Source: Biscogniauxia marginata (taxonomy: Eukaryota; Ascomycota; Sordariomycetes; Xylariales; Xylariaceae). Taken from it: a stretch of DNA of 64,000 nucleotides. The stretch lies in the NCBI GenBank assembly GCA_022695795.1, contig MU404084.1, positions 310,001 through 374,000 of the forward strand, in the 5' to 3' direction. Under the pieces are notes generated by a model. That model was not told where the DNA came from and did not search any database. It was given only the letters and a program-made list of their open reading frames with translations. This document shows positions 44,602 to 57,600 of the stretch, piece by piece. Numbering within the stretch: position 1 is the stretch's first letter; each line of letters starts with the position of its first letter. Position numbers and translations under genes: made by a program.

Positions 44602-46545
44602 ATGGCCTTCACGGCGATGCACTACCCTGTGGACAAAGATAAGGGCCAAATCGCATACTGGCCGGACAATGACGACTTTGCGGTGGCGGGGGATAACTTC
44701 TTTGACCAATTTGTCACCTTTGACACAGGGGATCCGACAGCACTGGGCGGTGGTGACCTGCACCAGAACCCGCCTAGCCCGTCAATTCTTCTGGATTCTC
44801 TCGATGATAGCTTGACCAATTCCTCTTCAAATGATCAAGATACTCAACCTGGTCTGCCCGGAGGTGAGGTAGCGACCACGGCTGCAAGTGACCTCCTCAC
44901 GCTACCCTCACAAGCTACGACAACAGAGCAGAGCAACCATATCCCGGATGTGCTCACAACTTTGGCGGCAGACCCTATCCTAAGTAACGGCTCAATATCA
45001 GACTCGGAGCTTTTGCGGCTCGAAGGGATTTCTCTAAAATCGCCCAACACGACTACCTCAGCACCTTCGAGTCCTCCGTTCGCCAGTACGGCATCTCCAA
45101 GTCCACGCAAACACAACCGGTTTGTCGAATCACTCTATGCCACGTTCCGACGTGCAACACACCGCCCAAAGCAAAACAGACAACAGGATTATTCCCAGAG
45201 CCAGAGAACGAATTTAGCAGCTATGGATATATTTCAGGGTGACATGAATGGACATCATGGTATTTCGGGGATGAACGATTATACTGAGCATGGGGTAGAA
45301 ATCAAACCAGAACCAATTGATAGCAATGGCTTCCCCCTATCGCCACCATTGACGGGCAGGATCCCCCCGGGCCAGACTTCCAACACGATGCCGTTCGTAA
45401 ACGGACACTTCGACGACCCGTTCTGCGAAGATCTGTTAGCTCCACCGGCGACCATCAACCCGGCGAGAGGCCCAGATAGCACGCCGATAGACACACCCGT
45501 GACAAGCGAAGATATGTTCTACCAACAGGCAATGGCATCCTTGGATCCCCACACAAACTCTTACCGGCGGCAACCGAAGCCGCAACGGAGCACCAGCTCG
45601 GCCGAGTGGCCGATGGAAGGCATCCTGACTGACGATATGAACACCAATTTGTGGTCCACCTCGACGCCGCCACCTACGGCGTATATCCCGGACGGCAGCG
45701 GGTCCATGCCTAAAAGTTCCAGCTGGTGGGAAAGCCCTCACGCCGTCGCCGAGAGCGGCATGCAACAACAGCCGTCCCGTCACCGCTCGGAGCACAACCT
45801 GCACAGCCATAGCCAGAACCACGCCCAGACCGACGGCGGTATCATCCGGCACGCGTCTTCGCTCAACTTCTCGCTACCGCCGGCTCCTCATCACCATCCC
45901 CCTCCTCCTCCTCCTCCCCCAGCTACCTCCCACCACCACCACTACGGCGGCCACCACACGGAGCGGCGGCCGCGCCCGCGCGCTCCCTCGTCCGGCGCGC
46001 GGCACCACGGGTCGCTGACCTCGCCGCGCAAACTGCACCACAGCTCCAGCCGTCCGTACCTGCGCGAGGAGTCGGCGTCGCCGACGCCGTCCTCGTCGCG
46101 GCACAGTAGCGGCGGCGGCGGCCACGCGCCGCAGCCGCGGAGCTCGTCGATATCCGTGCGCAAGCGCCGGTCGTGGTGCAGGCGGGAATCCGCGTCGCAG
46201 CCTCAGTCGCAGCAGACGCCGCAGACGCCGAGCACGCCTAGTTTCGGAGGAGGAACAACAATAGGGGGGAATGGGGGTGGGGGTGGGGGTGGGGGTGGGG
46301 GAGGAGTAGGAGGAGGAGGAGGAGGAGGAGGGAGGGGGGGAGGAATCGATTTTGTGAATTTCACCCCCAGCGATAAGAACGTGCTGATGACGGGCGTGGC
46401 GCCGAGCGGGTCGAGCAAGACCAAGGCCCGCCGCGAGAAGGAGGCCCTCGAGAAGAGCCGGAAGCTCAGCGAGGCGGCCATGAGGGCGATTAGGGCCGCG
46501 GGGGGAAACGTCGACAAGCTTGTCGAGGGGGGGTTCGTGATTTAG
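44602..46545 (+). CDS. wetA: WetA, developmental regulator of conidial maturation
   Basis: Single-exon model, 647 aa. I start at 44602 because MAFTAMHYPVDKDKG leads into FFDQFVTFD, which resembles the conserved WetA N-terminus; the open frame upstream looks like leader. The middle is disordered with His/Pro runs (~residues 430-460) and a long Gly run encoded at 46262-46345. The last ~65 residues (FVNFTPSDKNVLMTGVAPSG, then KTKARREKEALEKSRKLSEAAMRAIRAAGG) are the diagnostic C-terminal ESC1/WetA domain. In Aspergillus and relatives WetA acts after BrlA and AbaA to drive spore wall maturation, trehalose storage and long-term viability. The gene looks intact. Confidence 0.92.
   Translation: MAFTAMHYPVDKDKGQIAYWPDNDDFAVAGDNFFDQFVTFDTGDPTALGGGDLHQNPPSPSILLDSLDDSLTNSSSNDQDTQPGLPGGEVATTAASDLLTLPSQATTTEQSNHIPDVLTTLAADPILSNGSISDSELLRLEGISLKSPNTTTSAPSSPPFASTASPSPRKHNRFVESLYATFRRATHRPKQNRQQDYSQSQRTNLAAMDIFQGDMNGHHGISGMNDYTEHGVEIKPEPIDSNGFPLSPPLTGRIPPGQTSNTMPFVNGHFDDPFCEDLLAPPATINPARGPDSTPIDTPVTSEDMFYQQAMASLDPHTNSYRRQPKPQRSTSSAEWPMEGILTDDMNTNLWSTSTPPPTAYIPDGSGSMPKSSSWWESPHAVAESGMQQQPSRHRSEHNLHSHSQNHAQTDGGIIRHASSLNFSLPPAPHHHPPPPPPPPATSHHHHYGGHHTERRPRPRAPSSGARHHGSLTSPRKLHHSSSRPYLREESASPTPSSSRHSSGGGGHAPQPRSSSISVRKRRSWCRRESASQPQSQQTPQTPSTPSFGGGTTIGGNGGGGGGGGGGGVGGGGGGGGRGGGIDFVNFTPSDKNVLMTGVAPSGSSKTKARREKEALEKSRKLSEAAMRAIRAAGGNVDKLVEGGFVI
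46262..46347 (+). repeat. G-rich (GGN)n tract coding for poly-Gly in wetA
   Basis: A GGG/GGT/GGA codon run encoding more than 20 glycines with few other residues. Likely length-variable between strains. Confidence 0.85.
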
Positions 46546-49500
46546 AGAAGGCGGAAAAAGGGGAGAGAGGGGGTCGCGATATCGGGGGGTTTTATTTTTC
46601 TTGAATCATTATTTTTTTTTCTTTGTTATTGCCCAAATTTGGTTATATGGAGGGAGAGGGAGTGCATTGCTGGCCGTCTTGTTATCCTCGCTCTTATCTC
46701 CCTGTGTGCGCGTGCTGGATTTAGTGTGCGTTCGTTTACCTTGCCAGGCATAGGCTATCTGTGCCTCGATCACTTTTTCTTTTGTCTTTCTTGTGGAAGC
46801 AGTGCTCTTCCCTCTCTTCATCTCCTGTTTTTTTTTTCTTTCGTTCGCTTTTGTTTCTCGTCGTTTCTGTTATTAAAGAAAGCATTGCGTTACCCATTAT
46901 CACTTTTATTTATGTACTAGTAGTTGAAGAGAAAGAGGGAGAGAGAGGGAGAGATGTGTTTGATCAATTAGGAAATAATATGGAGTAGGTAGGCCAGGTG
47001 TACCGGGCGTTTCATGTGTAAAAAGGAAAGGGGGGGGGGGGAAGGAGGGAGAGAACAAATCTGTAACATTTACGTGTAAGGAAGGGGGAGATAAAGAGCT
47101 AGCATCTTTTCTCAATCGGTACAGGAGTAAAGGGGGTCTACTGCAATTTGAGGAAAGAGATGGCGGATGGACGCCATCGTTGTCAGGGTGGCATTGCGTT
47201 TCCGTGGGACGGAGAAAAGTGGCTGGAAAGGGGACGAAATGGCGCTGAGGGTCAGAGAATTTTCACCTAATACCAACTTGATATTTCTAATAAATTATCT
47301 TGCCTCATTTTGTACCTTCCCACTCCCCTATATGCACATATGAGTGCTCTAGATATTTGTTACTGAATAGCATTTTAGTAGCCCAAATCTATGGCTTCCT
47401 TTTTTCTTGTTATTTTTGACGGCACTTACAAACGGCTGATACATCTTCTAGAAGATATGTATGTCAACAAGATAATGAGATAGTGAGAAAAAGAGGTGTA
47501 TATCCCATTGGCCGCTAGTCAACCCTATATAAGTCAGGGCATTGGGATGGAGTCTAAATAACCCTAGTGGTGAAAGAGCTACCCTTGTCATCACATGATT
47601 CATCTCATATGTATATATTTTTGAGTGTCTTTGTGTTATATTATATACTGTCAAGTCGCGGATACCGATCAGGGTTGGGTTTCCAGGGGCTGTTTATAAC
47701 CGGAAATCTACACTGAAATGTTTGGCGTCTCTTTGGTGGCTGCTTAAGAATTTAGGGTATTAGCCAAGACCATAAAGGTTACTATTCTAGTGAGACAGTG
47801 AAAACGTTCAGAAATTGGTAAAACTGTTACGCATTTGGGGTGTAGGTGACCGTTCTACGCGTCGCATAAAGGAAACATAATGGGCATACCCAGGTTGAAA
47901 GGGACAGAGCTGAAAGGCCGCTTATCTTCTAGATGTAGTTTACAAGGTACAGCAAGAGTAAGCGAGAAAACGCAGCATAGCTTCAGTATCCTTGTAGACA
48001 TTATTCACCAGCACCTATATGTTTCAATATAAATAAACTACGTAGTAAGATTGAGCCAGTAAAACTTACCAGCTACCAAGCGAAGCGAATCTATTCTCTT
48101 TAAACATGTTGATCTAGAGGGAAAAATGTGTTATGCGCCTTAGCTTAGCGAGGCTTATATTTCAACAAAACAGAATCCCACCTCTTTCCGTCTATCTCCC
48201 TGTTTACCTAACACTATACCTACTCATACGTAGGTGAGAACCGCCGAAGTCTTTGTGTAAGAATGGATGATTTTGCCGGCTTTTATCGCCCCCCCCCCCC
48301 CAGCATGATGAGCAACAAAGAACACCTTCAACAAGCATCACCCCATTTACTGCCGCGCTTACAACTCAACACCATCTTCATTGTCTCCGTCATCACCACC
48401 ATCATTCTCTATACCACTCAAGCTTCTCATGGCAACACAGAGGCAACTATCCGATGTGTAAAGGTCAACAGCACGGCCCGAGACATCGCGAATTCTAACG
48501 TAGTGGCGCCGGTGGCGGCCACCACCAGTACCACCAGCACTCTGGACACTTAGTGGCTCTGTCTTGTGTTGTATTGTCGGGATCGCGGATGCATAAGTAT
48601 GGGCTGTTAATGTGACATGACCTTTTTTCTCCTTCTTCGTTTGAAATCGAGTAGAATGGTACAATTTATAATTATTTTATGTTTGTAATGAGTATAAAGA
48701 CTCGTACCTCGTTCGGATTGGTTATTTCAAGAACGTCCGGATGACCAAATAAGATATTCTGTTCGCCCGTACCGAAGAAGGTATTACTAAATGGATATTG
48801 TGAAGACGTGATCCATATACACGCCGTTGGTAGTATTAAGTAATTTAGTTCTATGGAATCCAGTTTGTCTCTATGTTAACCCATAGGCTAGATATTTTAA
48901 TATAGCTATTTATCACTACGCGAAGAAAAGGCGTTGCTATAAAGCAATTATAGGTTGAACTAAGACCTGAGGCTTGCCTAGTTCCAAGCTATATATCATC
49001 TCGAGGCCCGAGATTGGGTGTCTAATTATTCAATTCATCAAGAATCACGCCATGCGATACTATGGTGCAATGAACAAGTGTTCGAGTCTGCCTACGACGG
49101 CCGCCTGTTCATTTTCAAGATTGCTGAAACGTACATGGCGAAGGGTGGTATGCTCTTCATCATTTTAGATCTGTAGATAACAGGGTGGATCGCCGTATAA
49201 TTTCGATGCCCCGGCCAATCACAGGTCTTGTCAAGTCCTGAATAGGCAAAGATACCTAGGTACATGCAGACACTTTACGGTACGACACGCCTTATGCGAA
49301 GGCTAAATGTTATTAGGATGCATATTACACAGCATCTCAATATACATGATCGTTCCAGTCCATGAGCTATTGATCTACTTCGCTCGCGCGGGTCCGAGTT
49401 TTGATTTCCCGAGTCGTACTCGAGTTGCGCGCGATAGTGTCGTCTACCTAGACAGCTGGTTCGGGCACTAAATGCCACTGCCCGCAGTACTGTTGCGCAC

Positions 49501-51387
49501 TGTCTGGTGGCCTAATTGCATTCTGTGTAGGATCCGATGGTTATCGAAGTGCGCACTAAAGAGTTAGAAAATAATAGATTGGCGATAGCAGTGGCCATAT
49601 CCGACTACTATAAGCTAAATTGTACCAGATCCTCGGGTTTCCCTCGTGATACCATTTAAAACTTTAGCTCGGTTTAGTAACCTGTCGGCAAGCCAAGTCG
49701 GGAAGGTAGCACGCAAGACATCCGCCGCTCGGGGGACGAATAGATTCATCACAGGTACCTAAATATATCCGAGCTGTACGTCCCGTATCCACTCCAGAAC
49801 TTAAGTAGTATAGACAAGTAGAGTAGAAGAGGTCCACCGTAATGTAATATCTAGGTACCTATCTTTTGATCTCGTAGTCGACTAGAATTCCCGTAGGATT
49901 GATATTAGCTTTCCGAGTGGTAACGGCAGTGGGGAGTTAGGTCCTTTGGTATTAAACCCAATTAATAAACTCAATATCAGCGTGTTTATACTATCGGACA
50001 CGAAGAAGGAAGCAGTAGGAAGCGAAGAGATGCCAAGTGCCTCTGCGAATTACCACAAGGTTCAGAAGGCAGATAGGTACCTCCTAGGTTGTTCTAGCTT
50101 CCGAATTTTCCTACGGACGTAAGCATGGGGAACTCGACAGGTGCCTCAAGTGCGACTTGGATTTGAGGAGGAGTCAAAAGCACACGGCGGGCGGCAAACA
50201 GGTTGCCATCACGCACAGAAGACTAAGACATCACCGGGGGTTTTTTCCCTTCCTCTTTTCGCCCCTGTTTAAATCACTCATCACGATGGAATATAAAACC
50301 TTCACTTTCTTTATAAAACAGCGGGCAAGAAAAGTGAACATCCAAGTTTGATTATAGAGTGGGATGTAGCTGGGGGGAAAACAAAGAAACAATCTCTATC
50401 AGGCTGAGTAGGCAAAAGCTGTAACTCCATAACACAGCGCAATGCCGAGAGAAAAGGAGACCTAAGTGCTAGATTACAAAAAAATAAAAAGGTAGCCGCG
50501 TATCTCATAAATCATTAAGAGCCTCTCTAGTCCCCCCATACCCATTTGCCTGTGTTTGAGTTATTCCACTCTTCTTTCGCCCAATCTGTGAGTTTTTGCT
50601 GGTGTGTCTATAATACATCCCATTCGTCCAAGCCGTTATACCAGCGGCCATCTTTAATATTTCCCTCCTATTCCCCATTTTTATTTTTATCTTGTCTTTC
50701 CATTCGTTGCTGAAGCAGTAACAGCCACCAGAAACTAAAAAAAGGAAAAAGGGAAAAAAACAACCCAAAATACCCCCGAAGGCAAAACATTCGCTCATGC
50801 TTGTTTCGTAGATGTTTGAGATGGGGCAGGACTCCAACTGCCTTCACCCATATCCCGTATCTGAGTAATATGCCGTAAATAGACAAGATCGCTGTGATAT
50901 TTGTCTTCCCTCCCTCCCAGGGCAACTTTATTGTTCACGACCCGACAAAAGCAAGCCTTCGTCAACAGAAAAGCCCAGCATAAGTCGGATTCAATCCCAA
51001 GTGCTCATATCTTGGTATGTGATGCACACGTGTGAGTGTCTGTATGTAGGTAGTGTAGATGAGGTTTAAAAAGGGGGAAGGGGTACACCAGAAATCGCAA
51101 TCAGAAGAGAGATAAAGAGACACAATCAGCGCGTTTAATCAAGCCAGAAATAAAACAACCATACCCCCTGCGCGACCTTCTCAAGGTCACCCCTTCTCTT
51201 CCTCCTTTATATTTTATCTTTCCCCTATCCACATCCTCTGTCTTTTTTTTTTGACCTCAGGAGATAGATGGCTCTGTCCCCTACTTCTTAGCATATACCA
51301 TCAAACCAGAGGAAAACTAATTCATACCTCTCTTCGCTTTCATTTACAAGTTCGTTCGTTACTCTTTCCGCCAACCGCTCTCTCCCC
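46546..51387. other. intergenic, 4.8 kb without a supported gene
   Basis: The 3' side of wetA has T-rich and GA-rich simple sequence (46805-47060, including a G run at 47030-47041). A + ORF at 48263-48553 (96 codons) has one hydrophobic segment (FIVSVITTIILY) and a C run at its start, too weak to call. 49200-50100 contains several TACCTAGGTA-type motifs. The C-terminal part of the next gene begins at 51388. Confidence 0.5.
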
Positions 51388-53935
51388 TCAAGTCAAGCGC
51401 GCACCGGCGGAGTTCGAGTTCGAAGCGGAGCCGCGTGCCTCGTCTGCGGAGTTCTCGTCGAGAGCCGCGAGCGTGGCGTAAGGGTTCGTTGTCGGGATCC
51501 CAGAAGCGGCGCGAGAGGAGGACGAGGAGGAGGAACCAGCTTTCTGACCTTGCGACGAGGCCGCGTTTGGATCCGCTGCGGATGTCGATGTTGTCGATGC
51601 TGGCATTCCCGGTGCGGCCCCCGGCCCTATTCCCAGATTTGTCATCCCCGCCATAAGAGGAGCATATGAAGAGCGAGCCGGGGGTGCGATGGGACCAAAC
51701 GGAGATCCGTAGGAGACTGGACGGGAGGCAAGATTCGTTATTAGACATGGCTTGGCATGAGGTAGGAGAGATATACATGAATAGCGAAACGAATGGGGGA
51801 AAAAAGAAATTAGAAATAGGATGGAAGAGGTCAGCGCGGAAGGAAATAGACGTCCTGCGACCCGCGGCCGTACGTACCTATAGGGTTTCTCAAACTCGCA
51901 CCCATGCCTCCCCCTCGCGACATGCCGCTTCGGCCCGCTGTTGTCATAGGCGGTGGTCCGACTGCCTGCATATTCTCCGGGGCGTAATCGCCGCCGCGCC
52001 GCCAGTTGAGCGGGTTAGCTGGATCTGCTGCACCCATACCGCCGACGCCTCCGGGGCCGCCAAGATCGTTTCCCCCTCCCCCACCGCTACCACCACCACC
52101 ACCAACATCCCTTCCACCCGCACCGGCACTACCTCCTGCTCCCCTACCACGCGCCATATACATCTCATCACCGCCCTCACCTCCCAGTCTACCACTCTCT
52201 TCGCCCATCATCCCCCCACCACCACCGTCTCCCCCGCTCTCGCCCGCGGAGGAAGGGTGGTTACCACCACCACTGCTGCTATCGAGGAGTTGCGGCGGCG
52301 GCGGGGGCTCGCGGTGCCGGGCGAGGTCGGCCTGGTGCTTCTTCCACCAGGCGGGGAAGCCGTGGAACAGGCCGAGCTGGTGCTGCGTGACCTTGTCGAA
52401 GGGCATCTCGTGCTTGTACTTGCACCCCTGCTGGGTGAAGGCGCAGACGCCCTCGTGCACCCACTTGTCGCAGTAGATCTTAGGCCGCCGCTGGCCTCCT
52501 CCCTGGCCCGGGCCCTGGTGCTGCATGCCGCCTCCACTGCCGCCGCCGCCGCTGCCGCCGCCGCCTCCCGCGGGCCCGACGCTAGTGCTGGGACCGGGAC
52601 CGGCGCCCGAGGAGGACGCTGTGGTTAGCGGGTTGTGTGTGGGTGTGGGAGGGGTCGAGGCGACGATGTTGTCGATGCGTGACTGTGAGGGTGAGGTTTA
52701 AAAAATGTTAGCGAAATTTTATAAGTGTAATTTAGAATAAAGCTATTGTCCCCCGTGCCCGGGATTCTAAGGCTTAGATAATAGATGAGAGTCAACTTTT
52801 CACACATGGGAGTTGGGAGCCTATCTCGTTTGCACTGGTGTACTCTCCCCATCCCCATATAGAAATTATCAGAGTAGCAATAACAGCTATACGAACGATA
52901 GCTTGAGGAATTTGGAAACAAAGGTTTGTCTGGAGATTCAACACTAGTTTCGTCTTTAGACTGGGGTTGCTACTTGGGGGATTTCTTTTCCCTTTCCTCA
53001 CAAGGCTTGGGAACCAATTTGGCATGGTATAGCTTACCTGGATGGTATCTGCGGGCGAGGTAGGAGTAGTTGGCGGGCTCTACTCGGCGCGTCAGGAAAA
53101 GAACCACCTCTAGAAAGTGAAAATGCAAACAGAAAATATATTTCCAAGGGAAAAAACAACTTACTCTCACGAAGACCGGCTCGGTGTTACTTGATCGTCC
53201 GCTGTGAGGTACTGCCCGAGGCTGCGGGAGGACTATCATGCCAGAGCTGCTCTGCTGTACCGCGGGAATGTCTCTCAGAGGCGGTAGCATGTCGGCAGGT
53301 ATGAGCCGGGTATACTGGCCGTTGCCTCGATCGTAGCAGTAGGCGTAACTGTTATCGATCTGGGTGTCAGAAACCCCGCCGAGGTTCGGGTAGGAAGTGA
53401 GGCCGGTAAGACGATGATGGTCCAGTCGGGGGCTGGGATATGAGGTAGGGCGGATAGCGCCGTGATGAGTGTGGTGGTGGTTACCACCGGACGAGTCGAA
53501 CGGGCCGTACATATTTCGAGGCTGGGGCGGCAAGTCGTCGATTGGGTGTGATCTCCAGTTGGAAGAAGTGAGGCTTCGAGAAGGACCGAGCGGTTGTACA
53601 CTAGATCTCAGAGGCTGAACCTGAGGCTGCAGCGGCTGTTGGTGCTGGAACTGGCTCGTAGTGCTGCGATCTGTGGAGAGCTTGTTTCGGCGATTATTGA
53701 CAGACTGGAATGGGTTCCGTTCCATCTTCGTTTGCGAGTCGAGCAGGGTGTTGGGGGTATGCTCTATATTCGCCTTCAGGTTCAGACTCAGGAGGGGAGA
53801 AGAATGGCGGGAGACGGCTGAGATGGAATTAGGAGAAGTGTTTCGTGTAGATGTGCGAGAAGCTCCGGAGGAGTAAGACAAGTCGGAGGGGGAGTTGACG
53901 GTTGGGCCGGACGCGGTGGGCAGGGGCGTATCCAT
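51388..53935 (-). CDS. CCCH-type zinc finger protein
   Basis: Three exons: 53935-53165, 52682-51878 and 51716-51388, giving 634 aa with matching phases (0, then 1). Start MDTPLPTASG. Residues ~198-222 carry CYDRGNGQYTRLIPADMLP, a motif I know upstream of the finger in fungal proteins of this kind. At ~324-350 is the finger YCDKWVHEGVCAFTQQGCKYKH (C-x8-C-x6-C-x3-H), then EMPFDKVTQHQLGL. The rest is Gly/Ser-rich and disordered. CCCH fingers generally bind RNA, so a post-transcriptional role is likely, not shown. The intron 52683-53164 is long (482 bp); the second is 51717-51877. An internal exon of about 120 bp (VVLFLTRRVEPANYSYLARRY) is possible inside the long intron, but its downstream phase does not fit. 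Confidence 0.77.
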
Positions 53936-54604
53936 GGCGAGTGAGTGAATGAACGGACGCTCTCCAATCACTAGAGTATTATTAGGCGGAAAATTAAAAG
54001 AGAGCAAACGGGCGACGATGGGCACGCGCTATTTATACCGTCGTAGACCTAGGCCAATACCCGCTAACCAGCAAAGCCGCAATCAAAGGCGATTAAAACA
54101 GCTACAGATGGTGATACTATTTTCGATGCCGTTGCTGGAATCGAGCAGAGAGGATGGGATGAAGCAGCAGCCAGGGATGGGACAAAGAGGTTAAAACATA
54201 GACCTCCGTCCAGAGAGGAGGAATGTCAAGCTACCTTGGCCAAACAAGCTCCCCAAGCAAGCAAGGCCTACCCAGTTGCCATCACGACCGTTTGCTGAGA
54301 AACCTCAAATAAGGTTAGATGCATGTCCCACGGTTACCTGCAGTCCTGTGCTGCGTTTCCCACGTGACAAACGGCCTATGAACAGTCAGTATGGCAGCAC
54401 AGAAACATGTCTTGGTTACAAGTCAAAGACGGCTGTCGTATCAGGTGCATTTCCTATGTACCTAGTTCTGCCCGGTGGCCTAATCTGCAGGGCCATATGC
54501 ACATGATTTCCCATCTCCGCCAATGCAAGCCCGTAGGCATCTACCATCTAGATCTCCTGCCCGAACTTTCTAGTAAAGGAGCGAACGTGTGTCTAGCAAC
54601 TAAG
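53936..54604. other. intergenic between two minus-strand genes
   Basis: The 5' region of the CCCH gene and 3' region of the remodeller. Only short ORFs, none convincing. Confidence 0.6.
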
Positions 54605-57600
54605 TTATCTATGCTGAGTGTTCTGGGTGTTGCGGGCCCTCAGTTGTCGTAGCAGGGCACTGAGGAAATCTCTCGAAGATCGGACTGCCGGTTCATCTCC
54701 ACCCACCCTAAGGAGATCGATAGCCATTCTCAACGAGACTTCTGAGTGCATATTAACGCAGGGGTTTTCTGTAGAGTGCGCACACCAACATAACGTGCAT
54801 GGACTTCCTCCTCCTATCCACCCATCGTGTTGACTAGCCGCATTTAGTTGTTGTCCCGGGCTCTGACTGGAGTTCAGCACTCTCGTCGGCAGGGGAAGAG
54901 GAACCTGCGGTGATTCCGATCGAACTAGAGAGGAAGGATCACGACGTGGTATGGATACTACAAAGTTTGGGTTAGTTGCGCCGCGAGCCATAGCTGTGGG
55001 CACCTGCTGGGTCGGAAGACTAGGCGGTTGAGTCGGGTATTGCGACGCTGGTGGGAGGATCCTGGCTTGTTGCGGTTGTGCCTGGTACGGCACCTGATGG
55101 AGCGGGTAGCTCACAGCGTGGTTTTGCTTCCGGGACAGCTTCTGCGACTTGTTCTGCGACTTGTTCTGCGGGTTCTTCAGCGTGTTGCTCTGCGGATGGC
55201 TCTGTACCTGTAGGCTGTTCTGAGCACTGCTGCTGGTGCCCTGTAGCTGGGTCCCGGGCTGTGGGCTGTCCGCTGTTTGGTAGAGTGTTAACAGGCTTAG
55301 CCCTCTCTGGGGAAGATTTATCTGCTGTCTTAGAAACTGGTCGTTTCGTACCTTTAGTACCCTTCGCTCTTGTCGGCCCCGCACCCTCACTTTCGTACTC
55401 ATCTTCAACTTCGTTGTTGTCGATGTACAGCTCGTCTTCGACGTCGACATCTGAGCCCCCGCTGCCTGGCTCTTGTGGCTGTTCTTGTGTCAATTCAACG
55501 TCATCGACACCTTCAATGAAACATACGCGGCTGTTGTAGTCTATTCCTTTTGTCCCCCGACGCCTTGCACCGCGCCCGTATTCTTTCTGCTGTGCTGCTA
55601 GCTCGCGCTGGTGCTCCTCCTCTCGTGCCTTGAGGATATTTTCCCATATACTAGGGTGTGCTACTTCGCTATCGTCGGCACCGTCATCTATGTTAGAGTT
55701 TAGTTTGCCTTCTTTGTTAGCCCACACACGCGCGAAGGAGAATTGCGTTTCGGCAGACTGATCATCGCCAGCGTTTGTATTCTCCATCTGGCTGCGATCG
55801 AGCAGCTTGTCAACTGATGTTGAGTCGTAAATGATTTTATCTGCAGTCTCGTCACTAAAAAGAGCGGCAGCTCCATGTTTCAATACGGATTCCAGATCCT
55901 CGCCAGCATCTTCATGGGCATCCATGCTTTCTATGAGAGCATGGTCGAGCGCCATTTTCTTCCTCCCCATCTGCATGATCTTCTCCTCAACTGTGTCCTT
56001 CGTCATCAACTGGAAACAAAGCACTTTATTTTTCTGTCCAATTCGATGAGCACGCGAGAGAGCCTGGATATCTTGGTGGGGATTGAAATCAGGATCGTAT
56101 ATGATCACGGTGTCTGCTGTGGCGAGGTTTATGCCCACACCGCCCGCGCGCGTCGAAAGAAGCATCGCGAAGAGAGGGGAGTCGGGCGCATTAAATGCGT
56201 CGATACGTTTTTGCTTTTCAAGGGCAGAGAGGTTACCATCGATTCGCTCGTGCTCGAGGCCTAAGCCAGTCAGGAAGTCCTCGATTATTGTCAAGGAATG
56301 GAGGAATTGGCTGAAAATCAAGACACGATGACCTCTCTCCTTTAATTTCGGTAGCATAATGTCTAATAAGAGAAGTTTTGGTGATGCCTCAACAAGGTTT
56401 CGGTGCATTTGCTCGCTATCAACGTTCTTGTCTTCGACGCTGGAGCTGAAACAGAACGGATGGCATAGGCACTGGCGGAGATCCGAGAGAATATTGTTTA
56501 GACTCTTCCTTTCTCCTGCTTTGATCCTTTGCTTCGATATGATGGCCTGAATGAGGCTAGTATTTCGAGCCATGATGGACTTCGATAATCTTTCTTGAAG
56601 GACGGTCATAGTAACTGGTATAATAATCTGCGCCATCGGTGGGAGAAACTTTAGCACCTGGGCCTTAGTTCGTCTCAGGAAATAAGGGCGAATGATGCTA
56701 TGCAGCTCGGGAAGATTCTCCTTCGTTAGTTCGGCGTATTTCTCGTCGAGTTCTTCGGCGTTTCGCTTCGGATCTATAAACTGAAGAAGGTTGAAAAGCT
56801 CGCGCTTGTTATTCTGTAGAGGAGTGCCTGTTCATAACATTAGCCGATTCTTATCATACATAGAAGCATCTTTGAGTAGTGCCCAGCTATTCATTTGATG
56901 CCTTGGCCATATTCTAAATGCTTGAGCCGAGACTGTTCGAGGCAAAAAATTGAAGGAGTAGAAAGCCTAGCAATTTAGCGTGCAGAGTAGGGGACAGAGA
57001 AAATAGAGAGAAAAGCACGAGGTAGGGCAAACCAGGATGGAACAGACAATTGGTACTTACCAGTCAGCAAAATCCTGCAGGGAATATTCATTTCCTGCAG
57101 AGATCTATAGAGCTGAGTGTCCTCATTCTTTAGTCTCTGTCCTTCGTCGACGATCAGACCGACCCATCTGACGGTCTGGAAGACCGTTCGAACATTGCTA
57201 GCGGCTTCGTAGGACATAATGACCACATGTGCCTTCATACCGGCTTTTTGGCCTTCTGGGAAAAGTTCATGTCGATATGAGAGATCTTGCGCAGCCTTGC
57301 CACCATGATATGTAACGACTCGTAAATCTGGGGCCCAATGCTTAAGCTCTCGTCTCCAATTCGGACAAGTAGAATTCGGAACAACGATTAGGAATGGCCA
57401 GCACTTCGGTTGATCCTGGACAAGGGATGAAATGAAAGCTACTATTTGCACCGTCTTGCCAAGGCCCATCTCGTCTGCGAGGATTACGTTTTGTTGCTGA
57501 TGGAAGTTGTATAGTAGATAGTTGACGCCTTCTAGCTGGTATTCCATAAGTTTGCCGCGCGTCAGGTGAGGGGGCTGGCTCTTCAGTTCGCAGTCTTTGC

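Noticed and set aside
48263..48553. 96-codon ORF with one hydrophobic segment
   Set aside because: Starts at a C homopolymer, no homologous motif, and a minus ORF overlaps it. Too weak to call.
51666..52628. 320-codon plus ORF opposite the CCCH gene
   Set aside because: Shadow of the minus-strand Gly-rich exon, which has the zinc finger.
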